A stretch of DNA of 64,000 nt from Paenibacillus taihuensis (GCF_003386535.1 NZ_QTTN01000030.1:1-64000); one strand, 5' to 3'. Counted from the stretch's first letter, positions 19,406 to 28,422 are shown. Made by a program: numbers and translations. The notes: generated from the sequence alone by a model not told the origin.

Positions 19406-19483
19406 AAAGATGCAAGTTCCACTTCCTCGTGGTAAAATCGTTTCCAAATCATCGCAAGAGGCGGATTCGGGGGAAGTAGTGGC

Positions 19484-20653
19484 ATGGCGATTAAGAAGAC
19501 AGGAGATCTGACGCTAGTCAAAAAAATCAATACAGCCATCGTGTTGGAGGCGGTGCTGCGTCACGCGCCTCTCTCACGCGCGCAAATTTCGGAGCTCACT
19601 GGACTGAATAAAGCGACGGTATCCAGCTTGGTTCAGGATTTGATTGACCGCCATCTCGTCATCGATATCGGTCCTGGTGAATCGAGCGGCGGGCGCAAGC
19701 CCAACATGCTATTGTTCCATGCTAGAGCGGGCTATGCGGTCGGCATCGATCTCGGCGTCAATTATATTCGCGGCATCCTTACCGATCTCGAGGGGAAGGT
19801 CATCGTAGAACGGACGCTGCCGCTCCATACTCAGCAGCAGGATAAAGTTATCAATCAGCTCATCGCCTGCATCGAAGGGCTGAAAACCGCGATACCGACC
19901 AGCCCGTACGGATTGGTCGGTATCGGAATCGGCGTGCCAGGCATCATCAACGACGAGGGGACGATTCTGTTCGCGCCGAACCTGTCGTGGTCGGACGTGC
20001 CGCTGCGCGCCATGATCGAGGAACAGTTCGGCGTTCCGGTAATGATCGACAACGAAGCGAATGCCGGTGCTCAAGGCGAGCAGAAATACGGGGCGGGCCG
20101 GGGCATCGCGACACAAATCTATGTTAGTATCGGCATCGGTATCGGCAGCGGCATCATTCTTGACAAGGAGCTGTATAAAGGGGCATCCGGCTTCTCCGGC
20201 GAGCTCGGCCATCTGTCCATCGAAGCCGGCGGCAAGCCTTGCCGATGCGGCAATCATGGCTGCTGGGAGCTGTATGCTTCGGAGAATGCGCTGCTTGCTC
20301 AGGCGCAGGCTGCGTCGCTTGGCTTCGACGACTTGGACAGCTTGCTGGAGGCAGCCGAGAAAGGCAATGCGGATGTCATCGCCTTGTTCAAGGGAATTGG
20401 CGAATGGATCGGGGTAGGGATCGCGAACATCGTCAACATCTTCAATCCGGACGTCGTCATTATCGGCAACCGGATGAGACGCGCCGAAGCTTGGATTCGC
20501 GAATCGATCGCCGAGAGCGTCGAAAGACGCGCACTGGCGTATCACCGCGGACAGCTGCGGATTCTGTATGCGGAGCTTGGCGACAAGTCCGCCGTGCGCG
20601 GAGCTGCGCATTACGCGATATCGGCGTTTCTGGTGAAGATGAAGGATAGCTAG
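19484..20653 (+). CDS. xylR: xylose repressor, ROK family
   Basis: 389 residues. An N-terminal winged HTH at about 20-70 (LSRAQISELTGLNKATVSSLV) is followed by a ROK sugar-kinase-like domain with GIDLGVNYIRGIL and the zinc site CRCGNHGCWE. It is the probable repressor of the xylA operator at 13758-13782. In many Bacillales xylR is directly divergent to xylA; here the 5.5-kb DUF11 gene separates them. A GGGGAAG site precedes the ATG. It ends at a bidirectional terminator. Confidence 0.9.
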   Translation: MAIKKTGDLTLVKKINTAIVLEAVLRHAPLSRAQISELTGLNKATVSSLVQDLIDRHLVIDIGPGESSGGRKPNMLLFHARAGYAVGIDLGVNYIRGILTDLEGKVIVERTLPLHTQQQDKVINQLIACIEGLKTAIPTSPYGLVGIGIGVPGIINDEGTILFAPNLSWSDVPLRAMIEEQFGVPVMIDNEANAGAQGEQKYGAGRGIATQIYVSIGIGIGSGIILDKELYKGASGFSGELGHLSIEAGGKPCRCGNHGCWELYASENALLAQAQAASLGFDDLDSLLEAAEKGNADVIALFKGIGEWIGVGIANIVNIFNPDVVIIGNRMRRAEAWIRESIAESVERRALAYHRGQLRILYAELGDKSAVRGAAHYAISAFLVKMKDS

Positions 20654-20708
20654 CTGCCAGCTAAATCTAGCTGCAGCGTGCACGCTAACGGTTGCCAGAA
20701 ACATGGAT

Positions 20709-20742
20709 AAGGGGCTGTACCTACTGGAGGTACAGCCCCTTT
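20709..20742. terminator. bidirectional terminator
   Basis: AAGGGGCTGTACCT pairs with AGGTACAGCCCCTT around a five-base loop, followed by T on both strands. It serves xylR (plus) and the dehydrogenase pseudogene (minus). Confidence 0.92.
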
Positions 20743-20755
20743 GCACGTTCATTAA

Positions 20756-21521
20756 CTAGACAGCGAGAATAATCTTCCCTTGCTGAATTTCAGCCCGCAC
20801 CAGACGCTGGAAGCTAAGCGGTCCTTCTTCGAGGGGACGTTCTATCGTCCAGCCCTCCTCGGTCACTTTGCCCGCAGTCAGCAGCTGCAGCGCATCGGCG
20901 AAATCCTGCGGCGTGTAGCAGAACGAGCCGAGCACATTCGTCTCGCTGCGGATCATATCGTTGATCGGCAGCGGCGTTTCCGCATGGCCGAGACCGATAT
21001 TCATAATCGTGCCGCCGCTGTTCACGATCGCTTTGGCCAGCGCGCGCGTGACGGTAAAGCCTGCGGCATCGATCACGATATCGATGCCCTTGCCTCGCGT
21101 CGCCGCCTTCATCGCGGCGATCGACGACTCGCTCGTGCTGTCAACCGCTCCATCGAAGCCAAGCGCAGCCACCTGCGCCACCTGGAGAGGATTATTATCC
21201 AGCAAGTAGACATGGTTCGCGCCGAGCAGGCGCGCGGTGAAACCGCACAGCAAGCCGATTGCGCCAGCGCCGATGACCGCGACGTTGCCGAGCGGCACGG
21301 TCGCCATCGCTCTTCGCGCAGCGCGCAGCGAACAGGCAAGCCGCTCCGTTAAGGCGGCGCTTATAGGAGAGCGAATCCGGGATGCGCGTCACCTGCGAGG
21401 CCGGGGCCGCGATCCTCTCCGCGTAAGCGCCTGGCCTGTGGATGCCGATAATCTGCCGGCGATCGCACAAATTCGTCTGCCCGCGAACGCAGCGCGGGCA
21501 TGAACCGCAGTAAATAAGCAT
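20756..21521 (-). pseudogene. zinc-type alcohol dehydrogenase remnant (5' truncated, frameshifted)
   Basis: The 5' piece encodes YCGSCPRCVRGQTNLC, the structural-zinc loop of medium-chain dehydrogenases, and runs to LSYKRR. The frame then shifts by one near 21360. The continuing frame reads SAALTERLACSLRAARRA and passes into a good Rossmann domain (VAVIGAGAIGLLCG) to the end at 20756. The N-terminal about 85 residues, with the catalytic zinc ligands, are absent. The relatives are sorbitol, threonine or similar polyol dehydrogenases. The Rossmann part is open for 183 codons from 21307, but is unlikely to make an active enzyme. It follows a truncated LacI fragment on the same strand, so both may come from one lost sugar-alcohol locus. 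Confidence 0.8.
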
Positions 21522-21540
21522 TTTAACAAAATGTATACTT

Positions 21541-22236
21541 TTATACCGTTATTCCGACAACAGTCGTGCTATTTCGTACGAGCAGCTTCGGCACAATCTC
21601 TTCCTTCACCCAATGCTCCTGCATGTCCTTCTCACTCCACGGTCGCAGCAGTAACTCAACAGCCCGCTTGCCCATCCGCTCCGTATTCTGGTTAACGGTT
21701 GTCAGCGCCGGAGACGTATAGCGGCTTTGCACGACATTATCATAGCCGACGATGCTCAGCTGCCCAGGAATCGCAATGCCTTGCTCTTTCCCTGCCCGGA
21801 TCGCTCCGAACGCCTTATAATCACTGGTTGCGAAGATAGCCGTCGGCTTATCCGGCAGCGCAAGCAGCTGCTTCGTGCCTTCGTAGCCCATCTCCTCCAG
21901 CTCCTCGTTGCCTGCCATAACGGAGACTAGCGACTCGTCAAAAGCAATGCCGTGCTGCGTAAGCGCAAGCTTGTAACCTTGAAGCCGCAGCGAGAATTCC
22001 TGATTAATATCGATAAGCGAGTTGCCGGTTACGATGATGCCGATCCGCCGGTGACCCAGTGAGACTAGATGCTCGGTCGCCAAATAACCTCCGGTTAAAT
22101 TGTCCACGATGACGTATGGGATGTTCAGCTGCGGGAAGAAGAAATGCGCAAGCACCATGCGAAGCCCGGCATCCTTCCAGCTTCGGAGCTGGTCGATGGA
22201 GATGTTGTTCGCGCCAGGCGCACCAGCTATGCCACG
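21541..22236 (-). pseudogene. LacI-family regulator remnant (C-terminal sensor part only)
   Basis: From about codon 275 of the reading frame that opens at 23031, the sequence is that of a LacI/GalR sensor domain: LNIPYVIVDNLTGGYLATEHL, SLGHRRIGII, GYEGTKQLL, AIFATSDYKAFGAI and LSIVGYDN. The helix-turn-helix and the first part of the sensor fold, roughly 110-120 residues, are missing. Upstream lies an intrinsic terminator that belongs to a different gene, so the fragment has no visible promoter. It is best read as a gene remnant joined by deletion. Confidence 0.8.
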
Positions 22237-23031
22237 AAAAAAAAGACCGCTATCCCCTTTAAGGGAACTGCGGTCTGTTGTTACAGAGGCTTGCGGCTCG
22301 ACGAGAGGTTTCACTTTCTGCTTGAACAGCTTCCGAAATTGTTCCGTACTTTCAAAATTATATATATTTCCGCCGTTGTATAAGGTGAAGTAGCGGCCTT
22401 CTCGGTCAAACTGCAGCTGCAGCTCGCTGAATCGAGCTTGCTTATGACTCTGCCTGAGCTCGATGGTGATGTTCGGTTCCGACAGCATAGGAACGATCCC
22501 GAACCCGGACTCGATTGAGCTTGAAGCAGCAAGCTCCTTGTACAACTCCACACTTTCTGGCTCCTTCTCCACAAGTAAAGCCCGCACCTTATTGTCGTAG
22601 TCCAGCACCGTCATATTAAAGCCTTGCTTCGTCGGATCAAGGTTACGATTCAAGTAAGTGGATATCTTATGCGGCGGGTCTACCAGCTCGTCAAGCCGTT
22701 CCGCCAGCGGGTAGAAGCTGAACAGAAACAGCATGCCGCCGAACAGTATTGCCGTTTGTTTAACCGGACGATTGTGCTGCGTTCGCCGCATCATCATATA
22801 TGCGATCAACAAGCCGAGCGGCAATGCGAAGTGATCGATGCGGAAAGTAAACACCGACAGAAACACATAGCCGAGCAGCTTCAAGAAAAACAACGGCTCC
22901 GTCGCGCGAGATTTGCGACCGGTCACCCATGCAATAACTGCCGCGATCAGCATCAGGCCATAACTTATGACGAGTGTATAGATATTGGCTTCATGGGAGG
23001 GAGCATATTCGTGCGGTACGATAATCTTCAC
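21541..23031 (-). CDS. chimeric reading frame: membrane protein running through a terminator into a LacI fragment
   Basis: 496 codons. Residues 1-about 125 contain three to four membrane segments (IYTLVISYGLMLIAAVIAW, FFLKLLGYVFLSVF, LPLGLLIAY, AILFGGMLFLFSF). Residues about 125-250 look like an extracytoplasmic domain that I do not recognise. Codons about 252-265 translate a perfect intrinsic terminator, and the rest is a LacI sensor fragment. The original stop was probably the TAA at 22283-22281, now one frame off, so the native product would be about 250 residues. The GTG at 23031 follows AAAAGGAC closely. A functional fusion is unlikely because transcription should stop at the terminator. 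Confidence 0.6.
   Translation of the reverse strand: MKIIVPHEYAPSHEANIYTLVISYGLMLIAAVIAWVTGRKSRATEPLFFLKLLGYVFLSVFTFRIDHFALPLGLLIAYMMMRRTQHNRPVKQTAILFGGMLFLFSFYPLAERLDELVDPPHKISTYLNRNLDPTKQGFNMTVLDYDNKVRALLVEKEPESVELYKELAASSSIESGFGIVPMLSEPNITIELRQSHKQARFSELQLQFDREGRYFTLYNGGNIYNFESTEQFRKLFKQKVKPLVEPQASVTTDRSSLKGDSGLFFRGIAGAPGANNISIDQLRSWKDAGLRMVLAHFFFPQLNIPYVIVDNLTGGYLATEHLVSLGHRRIGIIVTGNSLIDINQEFSLRLQGYKLALTQHGIAFDESLVSVMAGNEELEEMGYEGTKQLLALPDKPTAIFATSDYKAFGAIRAGKEQGIAIPGQLSIVGYDNVVQSRYTSPALTTVNQNTERMGKRAVELLLRPWSEKDMQEHWVKEEIVPKLLVRNSTTVVGITV
22237..22276 (-). terminator. intrinsic terminator inside the chimeric frame
   Basis: On the minus strand AGACCGC pairs with GCGGTCT, with an inner TCCC/GGGA pairing, then eight T. 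It marks the original 3' end of the membrane-protein gene. Confidence 0.9.
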
Positions 23032-23092
23032 CGTCCTTTTCGCGCGGATTTATTCGTTATGGTCCATCATAGCAAATAATCCGCCAGAGAAG

Positions 23093-23130
23093 GAAAAAAA
23101 TCCTCTGGCAGCGAAGCGGCTGCCAGAGGC
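23093..23130 (-). terminator. terminator of the sulfonate operon
   Basis: CCTCTGGCAGC pairs with GCTGCCAGAGG around a six-base loop, then seven T on the minus strand, 27 bases after the dioxygenase stop. Confidence 0.94.
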
Positions 23131-23156
23131 TCTCTACTTGTTCCAGCTTGCTGCAG

Positions 23157-24080
23157 TTACACAACCGACGGTACCCTCTTGCGAGTTACGCTGGAACGTC
23201 CATCGATGCTGACCGGCACATCGCCATCAACCGTTACACGACGAACGATACGATGCTGGTCTCCATAGTCGTTCACCGCATAATGCTGCGTCGCCCGGTT
23301 ATCCCAGATGACGACATCGCCTTCGGACCAACGCCAGCGGACTGTATTTTCCAGCTTCGTGATATGGTTCTGCAGCAGCGAGAACAGCTGCGCCGAGTCG
23401 GCGGTCGACAAGCCGAGAATCCGTTTCACGAAATGACCGAGCACAAGTGTGCGCTCTCCTGTCTCAGGATGTACACGTACGAGCGGATGCTCCGACTCAT
23501 ACACCGTGGATGCGAATACTTCGCGGTGCTTCTTGAGTGCCTCTTCGTCCACCGCCTTGCTGCGATATGCAGCATAATCGTATTCGTTCGAGTGGACTGC
23601 CCACAATCCGTCGACGAGCTTCTGCAGCTCTGCAGGCAAATAATCATACGCCGCTGCCGTGTTCGCCCATACCGTATCGCCGCCCGCTTCCGGCACGACG
23701 ACTGCACGTAGAATCGACGCTTGCGGATAGGCATCCACGAATGTAACATCCGTATGCCAGGAGTCCGCGCGACCGCCATGCGCCGAGTTCAGCTCGAGCA
23801 CGTAATCCGTGCCCTGCTTGATCGGCACTGTCGGATGAGCCACCGGACTTCCTAACAAATTAGCGAACGCCTCTTGTCCCGCGTCATCCAGCTGATGCTG
23901 GCCGCGGAAGAAGATGACTTTATGCTTCAGCAGTGCTTCCCGAATGAAGCTTACCGTTTCTTCGGACAGCTCCGCAGACAGCGTCACGCCTCGAATTTCC
24001 GCACCGATTCTGCCCGCTACCGGACGGACCTCGAAATTGACATTCGTTTCGGCCGCTTCATTACGCTCGACTTGGCTCAT
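23157..24080 (-). CDS. TauD/TfdA-family 2-oxoglutarate-dependent dioxygenase
   Basis: 307-residue cytosolic non-haem iron enzyme. The iron facial triad is visible as His109-x-Asp111 (DSWHTDVTF) and the distal His near 266 (WDNRATQHYAVND), with the 2-oxoglutarate Arg in HRIVRRVTV. The DSWHTDVTFVDAYPQASILRA context is most like alkylsulfatase/taurine dioxygenases (AtsK, TauD). These oxidise the carbon next to the sulfur group to free sulfate or sulfite. It is the last gene of the sulfonate operon and ends at a strong terminator. AGGAGG precedes the ATG. The exact substrate is inferred only by context. Confidence 0.88.
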   Translation of the reverse strand: MSQVERNEAAETNVNFEVRPVAGRIGAEIRGVTLSAELSEETVSFIREALLKHKVIFFRGQHQLDDAGQEAFANLLGSPVAHPTVPIKQGTDYVLELNSAHGGRADSWHTDVTFVDAYPQASILRAVVVPEAGGDTVWANTAAAYDYLPAELQKLVDGLWAVHSNEYDYAAYRSKAVDEEALKKHREVFASTVYESEHPLVRVHPETGERTLVLGHFVKRILGLSTADSAQLFSLLQNHITKLENTVRWRWSEGDVVIWDNRATQHYAVNDYGDQHRIVRRVTVDGDVPVSIDGRSSVTRKRVPSVV

Positions 24081-24098
24081 GATTTTGGCCTCCTATTA

Positions 24099-25451
24099 TT
24101 AGATAATTTGGCTGTTCTTATTCGATTGCACAGCGAACTGATTAACCGGGCGGCTAAGCCCAAAATGCTCCCGAAGCGTGCTGCCCTGATACTCGGTGCG
24201 GAACAATCCTCTGCGCTGAAGCTCCGGCACAACCTGCGACGCAAACTCCTCCAAGCCGGCCGGCAAATATGGCGGCATCACATTGAAGCCGTCGCTGCCT
24301 CCTTGCGTGAACCACTCCTCCAGCTGATCGGCCACCTGCACGGCAGTCCCGGCAAAGACGCGGTGTCCGCGGCCTCCGGCAAGACGGTGAATGAGCTGGC
24401 GGATCGTCAGCTTCTCCCGTCCCGCAAGATCCGCAACGAGCTGGAATCTGCTCTTGTTGCCGTTAATATCCGTAATGTTCGGCAGCTCCGGCAGCGGACC
24501 GTCCAGCGGATACGTGAACAGGCTGACACCAAGCATGTTGGAGAGCTGAGTCAGCCCGTACTCCGGCACCGTCAGCTCGTTGAGCTGCTGCTCCTTCTCC
24601 TTCGCCTCGGACTCCGTCGCGCCGATGACTGCGCAGATGCCAGGCAGGATCTTCAGCTGGTCAGGATTGCGACCATACTTGGCGACTCTTGCCTTCACAT
24701 CGCGGTAAAACTGCTGGGCATCCTCGAGCGTCTGCTGCGCCGTGAAGATCGCCTCCGCGAACTGCGCGGCGAACTCCTTGCCGTCCTCCGACGAGCCGGC
24801 TTGCACGAGGACGGGATAGCCCTGCGGCGAACGCGGAATGTTCAGCGGTCCGCGCACATGGAACGTATCGCCCTCGTGCTGGATCGCCCTCACCTTCTCC
24901 GGCTGCGCGAACACGCCGGCTTCGCGGTCGATGACGATCGCATCGTCCTCCCAGCTGTCCCACAGGCCAGTCGTGACGCGGAGAAACTCATGCGCCCGCT
25001 CATAGCGCTTGTTGTGAGCGAGATGCTTCGCGCTGCTGAAGTTGCCGGCTTCGAAGTCGCTGCCCGACGTGACGATGTTCCAGCCCGCGCGCCCTTTGCT
25101 AATGTGATCGAGCGAAGCGAACTTGCGCGCGACATGGAACGGTTCGTTGTACGTCGTCGAGACGGTGCCGATCAGCCCAATCTGCTGCGTCACCGCGGCG
25201 AGCGCGGACAACAGCGTGAACGGCTCCAGCCCCACGAACGCGCCGTGCTTAATGTTGTTGCTCACCGCCAGGCCATCCGCCAGGAAGAGCGAGTCGAACT
25301 TCGCCTGCTCCGCGATTTGGGCAATCCGCTGGAAGTAGGCGATATCTGTAATGCGGTGCGGCTCCGTTGCGGGGTGCCGCCATGCCGCTTCGTGGTGACC
25401 TGCGTTCATAATGAATACGTTGAGGTTCATCTGCTGCTTTTGCTTGCTCAT
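24099..25451 (-). CDS. flavin-dependent monooxygenase, NtaA/SnaA/DszA group (LLM class)
   Basis: 450-residue luciferase-like flavin enzyme that uses FMNH2 and oxygen. Conserved blocks include FIMNAGHHEAAWRHP, FDSLFLADGLA, EPFTLLSALAAVTQ, IGTVSTTYNEPFHVARKFASLD, GRAGWNIVTS and YPVLVQAGSS. Its relatives attack dibenzothiophene sulfone, alkanesulfonates, NTA and similar compounds. Lying between a sulfonate ABC transporter and a TauD-type dioxygenase, it probably desulfonates an organosulfur compound. It needs a separate flavin reductase, which is not in the window. ATG 25451 is preferred; the frame opens at a GTG at 25466. Confidence 0.9.
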   Translation of the reverse strand: MSKQKQQMNLNVFIMNAGHHEAAWRHPATEPHRITDIAYFQRIAQIAEQAKFDSLFLADGLAVSNNIKHGAFVGLEPFTLLSALAAVTQQIGLIGTVSTTYNEPFHVARKFASLDHISKGRAGWNIVTSGSDFEAGNFSSAKHLAHNKRYERAHEFLRVTTGLWDSWEDDAIVIDREAGVFAQPEKVRAIQHEGDTFHVRGPLNIPRSPQGYPVLVQAGSSEDGKEFAAQFAEAIFTAQQTLEDAQQFYRDVKARVAKYGRNPDQLKILPGICAVIGATESEAKEKEQQLNELTVPEYGLTQLSNMLGVSLFTYPLDGPLPELPNITDINGNKSRFQLVADLAGREKLTIRQLIHRLAGGRGHRVFAGTAVQVADQLEEWFTQGGSDGFNVMPPYLPAGLEEFASQVVPELQRRGLFRTEYQGSTLREHFGLSRPVNQFAVQSNKNSQII

Positions 25452-25487
25452 CTTACTTTCACGCACCTTTCATTTCTTCAAAATCAA

Positions 25488-26345
25488 TTAATCGCCGTAG
25501 GTCTGTTTCCACGCCGTTAATTTCCGCTCGATGGTCAAGATGACATAATTGAGAATGAGGCCAATGACGGAAATCGAGATAATGCCTGCGTACATCTCAG
25601 GGATTTGAAAGCTGAACTGCGTATATTGGATGAGATATCCGAGGCCAGACTTCGCCCCGACCATCTCTGCAGCAACAAGAACAAGAATGGAAGCCGCTCC
25701 AGACTGGCGGATACCGATGAAGATTGTTGGCACTGCAGCCGGAATAATAACTTTGCGGAATAGTGCGATAGAGGATAGCCCCATCGACTTCGCCGACTTG
25801 ATGAGCAGCGGATCGACGTTCTTCACGCCGCTGATCGTGTTAAGAAGCAGCGGGAAGAAGCAGGCGTAGAAGACGATGGAAATCTTCGACGTCTCGCCAA
25901 GTCCGAGGAGCAGGATGAATACGGGCAGAATCGCAAGCGGCGCGGTGTTGCGCATCACTTCGAGCAGCGGATTCAGATAGGCGGCGACCGGCTTCCACCA
26001 ACCGATTGCCAGGCCGATCGGGATGCTGATCACGAGCGCCAGCAAGAATCCGCCTAGCGAGCGGCTTAAGCTCGCTTCCGCATGCGCAGCCAGATCGCCG
26101 GATAGGAGCAGGTGCCACCATGCTTTGAGCACCGTGGAGAGCGGCGGGAAGAAGGTGATGTCGACGAGCCCTGAACGCGGCGCGATTTCCCATAACGCGA
26201 GGAATGCGGCAATGACGATCAGGTTGCGAAACCATTGCTGTACTTTAGCTGCCGCCGCTCGAAGCAAAATTCCAGCAGGCTGGCTTCCCGCCCGCTTCTT
26301 CTCCACCTCGTAGCGCGCAAGTACTTCACTTGAGGACTTAGCCAT
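25488..26345 (-). CDS. ssuC: sulfonate-type ABC transporter permease
   Basis: 285 residues with about six membrane segments and the BPD_transp_1 EAA loop near 190-215 (SAKSMGLSSIALFRKVIIPAAVP). The WEIAPRSGLVDITFFPPLSTVLKAWWHLL opening is typical of SsuC/TauC permeases for sulfonates, nitrate or taurine. The start ATG 26345 overlaps the end of the ATPase gene, and AAGGAGCGG lies upstream. It is the membrane component for the ATPase and lipoprotein encoded just upstream. Confidence 0.9.
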   Translation of the reverse strand: MAKSSSEVLARYEVEKKRAGSQPAGILLRAAAAKVQQWFRNLIVIAAFLALWEIAPRSGLVDITFFPPLSTVLKAWWHLLLSGDLAAHAEASLSRSLGGFLLALVISIPIGLAIGWWKPVAAYLNPLLEVMRNTAPLAILPVFILLLGLGETSKISIVFYACFFPLLLNTISGVKNVDPLLIKSAKSMGLSSIALFRKVIIPAAVPTIFIGIRQSGAASILVLVAAEMVGAKSGLGYLIQYTQFSFQIPEMYAGIISISVIGLILNYVILTIERKLTAWKQTYGD

Positions 26346-27252
26346 CAATACCCGCTCCTTTGCCTGCTGTTTTCTTGCCCGGCGCAGTCAGACTTTTGCT
26401 CTTCTCCTGCTCTTGTGCCCGCGACACTTCATCTTTCAACAAATCCCAAATCTGATGGCGAATCCTCACGAACTCGGGATTTGACCGCAGATCCTCTTCC
26501 GTCGTTCTCGACTCGAAAGGCACTTCGATAATCTCTTTAATCCGCCCCGGTCTCGACGTCATGACCGCTACACGCTGCCCGAGATAGACCGCCTCTTCAA
26601 TACCATGCGTGATGAAAATAATCGTTTTCTTCGTCGCTTCCCATATTCGCAGCAGCTCCGACTGCAGCGTCTCCCGCGTCTGTGCGTCAAGCGCCGCGAA
26701 AGGCTCATCCATGAGCAGCACCTCGGGGTCGTATGCAAGGCTGCGCGCAATGGCAATGCGTTGCTTCATACCGCCGGAGAGTTCATGCGGATAGCGATGC
26801 TCGAAGCCCGCCAATCCTACGAGATGAATATATTTGCGGGCAATCTCGCCGCGCTGCTTGCGGGGAACCCCTTTCGCCTCAAGACCAAACTCAACATTCG
26901 CCAGCGCCGTCTTCCACGGAAAGAGCGCATATTGCTGGAACACGATGCCCCGGTCGAGATTCGGTCCGGTAATCGGCTTGCCGTCGATAAGAATTTGACC
27001 GCTGTTCGGCTTCGTGAGGCCAGCCAGCAAATCGAGCAGCGTCGACTTCCCGCAGCCGCTCGGCCCAACGATAACCATGAACTCTCCCGGTTTCACGCCC
27101 AAATTGATATCCTGTAGCGCCGAAACCGGCTGATGATCCTCCTTGAGATGGGTCAAATTCCGCTTGATGCGGAAAGACTTGCGTACATGCTGAAGGCTGA
27201 TTTTCGCAATCGCTAGATTCGCTTCTAGTGTTTCTTTCGCCTCTGTCGTCAT
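26338..27252 (-). CDS. ssuB: sulfonate-type ABC transporter ATP-binding protein
   Basis: 304 residues. Walker A GPSGCGKST, Q-loop, signature LSGGMKQR, Walker B VLLMDEP and H-loop ITHGIEEA are all present and intact. It is of the SsuB/TauB/NrtD type. The C-terminal about 60 residues are longer than usual and Lys/Glu-rich. AAAGGAGCGGG precedes the ATG, and the 3' end overlaps ssuC by 8 bases. It energises uptake through SsuC. Confidence 0.92.
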   Translation of the reverse strand: MTTEAKETLEANLAIAKISLQHVRKSFRIKRNLTHLKEDHQPVSALQDINLGVKPGEFMVIVGPSGCGKSTLLDLLAGLTKPNSGQILIDGKPITGPNLDRGIVFQQYALFPWKTALANVEFGLEAKGVPRKQRGEIARKYIHLVGLAGFEHRYPHELSGGMKQRIAIARSLAYDPEVLLMDEPFAALDAQTRETLQSELLRIWEATKKTIIFITHGIEEAVYLGQRVAVMTSRPGRIKEIIEVPFESRTTEEDLRSNPEFVRIRHQIWDLLKDEVSRAQEQEKSKSLTAPGKKTAGKGAGIDG

Positions 27253-27276
27253 CGCAGCCCGCTCCTTTCGCCTGAT

Positions 27277-28341
27277 TTATTTGGCATCCGCGTCGTTCTT
27301 GTACGGGTTGAACTCATTGGTGTACAGGTCCTTCGCCTGCAGCTCCCCTTCTTTCAAGTTGCCTTCCTTCACCAGCCAGTCGATCCACGTTTGAAATTCC
27401 TTATCTTCAATGTAGCCGCCCTTGCCTGCAACGCCCGTGCTCTTCCAGAACTTGATCGCGGCGGCATCCTCCTTGCGGCCCCTCTTCTCGATGATGCTCT
27501 CGAACCTTGCCACCACTTCATCCTTCGGCGTCGTACGCGCCCACTCGATCGCCTTGGCCGTCGCTTCTACGAACTTGCGGGAGGCGTTCGGATTGTTCTT
27601 GATGAACTTGTTCGTCAGCACATAGCTGCCTGCGCTGAACGTGCCGAACAGATCTTTGTCTTTGAATAATGGATGGATGCCGCCGCGTTCCTCTGCTTTA
27701 TCCCGAAGAATTCCGCCAAGCGCCGCAACGTCGATCTGTTTCGCTCTGAGCGTCTGCTCGGTAGTCACCGGAGGCACCACGACGAGCGTCACCTGATCAA
27801 TCTCTTCCTTGGTCAGCCCTGCACGGTGCAGGTACTCTTTAATGACAAATTCATGGTGCGCGCCAAGCGTATTCACCGCGATTTTCTTCCCGATCAGATC
27901 CTTCGCTGACTTAATTGGGCTATCGTCGAGCACGTAATATCCCGTCCACGTCTGATCGTCCACGCCGTAGTAGGAGATGACGGACTTGATCGGCGCTTTC
28001 GCAGCCAGCAGCTTCACGATCGCCCCGTTGAACGCCCCGCCAAAATCGGTGTCTCCCGTCACAACGGACTGAATATCCTGCGGACCGCTGATCGTATTGC
28101 CGATGAACTTGAGCTTCAGCGGCGCAAGGTAGCCAAGATCCTCCGTCAGCTCGGGGAATGAGACAGATCCGACCGAGCCTTGATAGCGCAGCTCCGTTAC
28201 TTCCAGAGCCTCTTTGTCGCTCGGATTCGCCGAAGCCGTCGTCGACGTTGTTTTGGCGCCGCAGCCGGATAAAACAAGGGATGAAGCGATAATGAGAGCA
28301 AAAGCGGATAAAGCCGATTTCTTCGCAAAATAAGTTTTCAT
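27277..28341 (-). CDS. ssuA: sulfonate-type ABC transporter substrate-binding lipoprotein
   Basis: 354 residues. The signal peptide ends in the lipobox LVLSGC, so the protein is anchored by a lipidated Cys near residue 27. The mature part has the SsuA/NMT1-like fold (YQGSVGSVSFPELTEDLGY, GDTDFGGAFNGAIVKLL, VNTLGAHHEFVIKEYL). It captures the sulfur compound outside the membrane. ATG 28341 has GGTGGAGG before it; the longer frame to 28401 starts inside a terminator-like hairpin and is rejected. Confidence 0.9.
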   Translation of the reverse strand: MKTYFAKKSALSAFALIIASSLVLSGCGAKTTSTTASANPSDKEALEVTELRYQGSVGSVSFPELTEDLGYLAPLKLKFIGNTISGPQDIQSVVTGDTDFGGAFNGAIVKLLAAKAPIKSVISYYGVDDQTWTGYYVLDDSPIKSAKDLIGKKIAVNTLGAHHEFVIKEYLHRAGLTKEEIDQVTLVVVPPVTTEQTLRAKQIDVAALGGILRDKAEERGGIHPLFKDKDLFGTFSAGSYVLTNKFIKNNPNASRKFVEATAKAIEWARTTPKDEVVARFESIIEKRGRKEDAAAIKFWKSTGVAGKGGYIEDKEFQTWIDWLVKEGNLKEGELQAKDLYTNEFNPYKNDADAK

Positions 28342-28380
28342 AAGCGATACCTCCACCTTCTTGGTCGTCGTCGGAAGGAT

Positions 28381-28422
28381 AAAAAAAAGAGACGCATTCA
28401 TCTCTTTGATGAACGGTCTCTC
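28381..28422 (-). promoter_or_regulatory. terminator-like hairpin in the ssuA leader (possible attenuator)
   Basis: On the minus strand GAGACCGTTCATC and GATGAATGCGTCTC can pair (with one internal bulge), followed by eight T. It lies between the operon promoter and ssuA, so transcription must read through it to express the operon. I see no known riboswitch signature in the about 100-base leader. Confidence 0.6.

Noticed and set aside
28384-28401. upstream start for ssuA at 28401
   Set aside because: It falls in the stem of a terminator-like hairpin and has no ribosome site; ATG 28341 has a good one and gives a complete lipoprotein signal.
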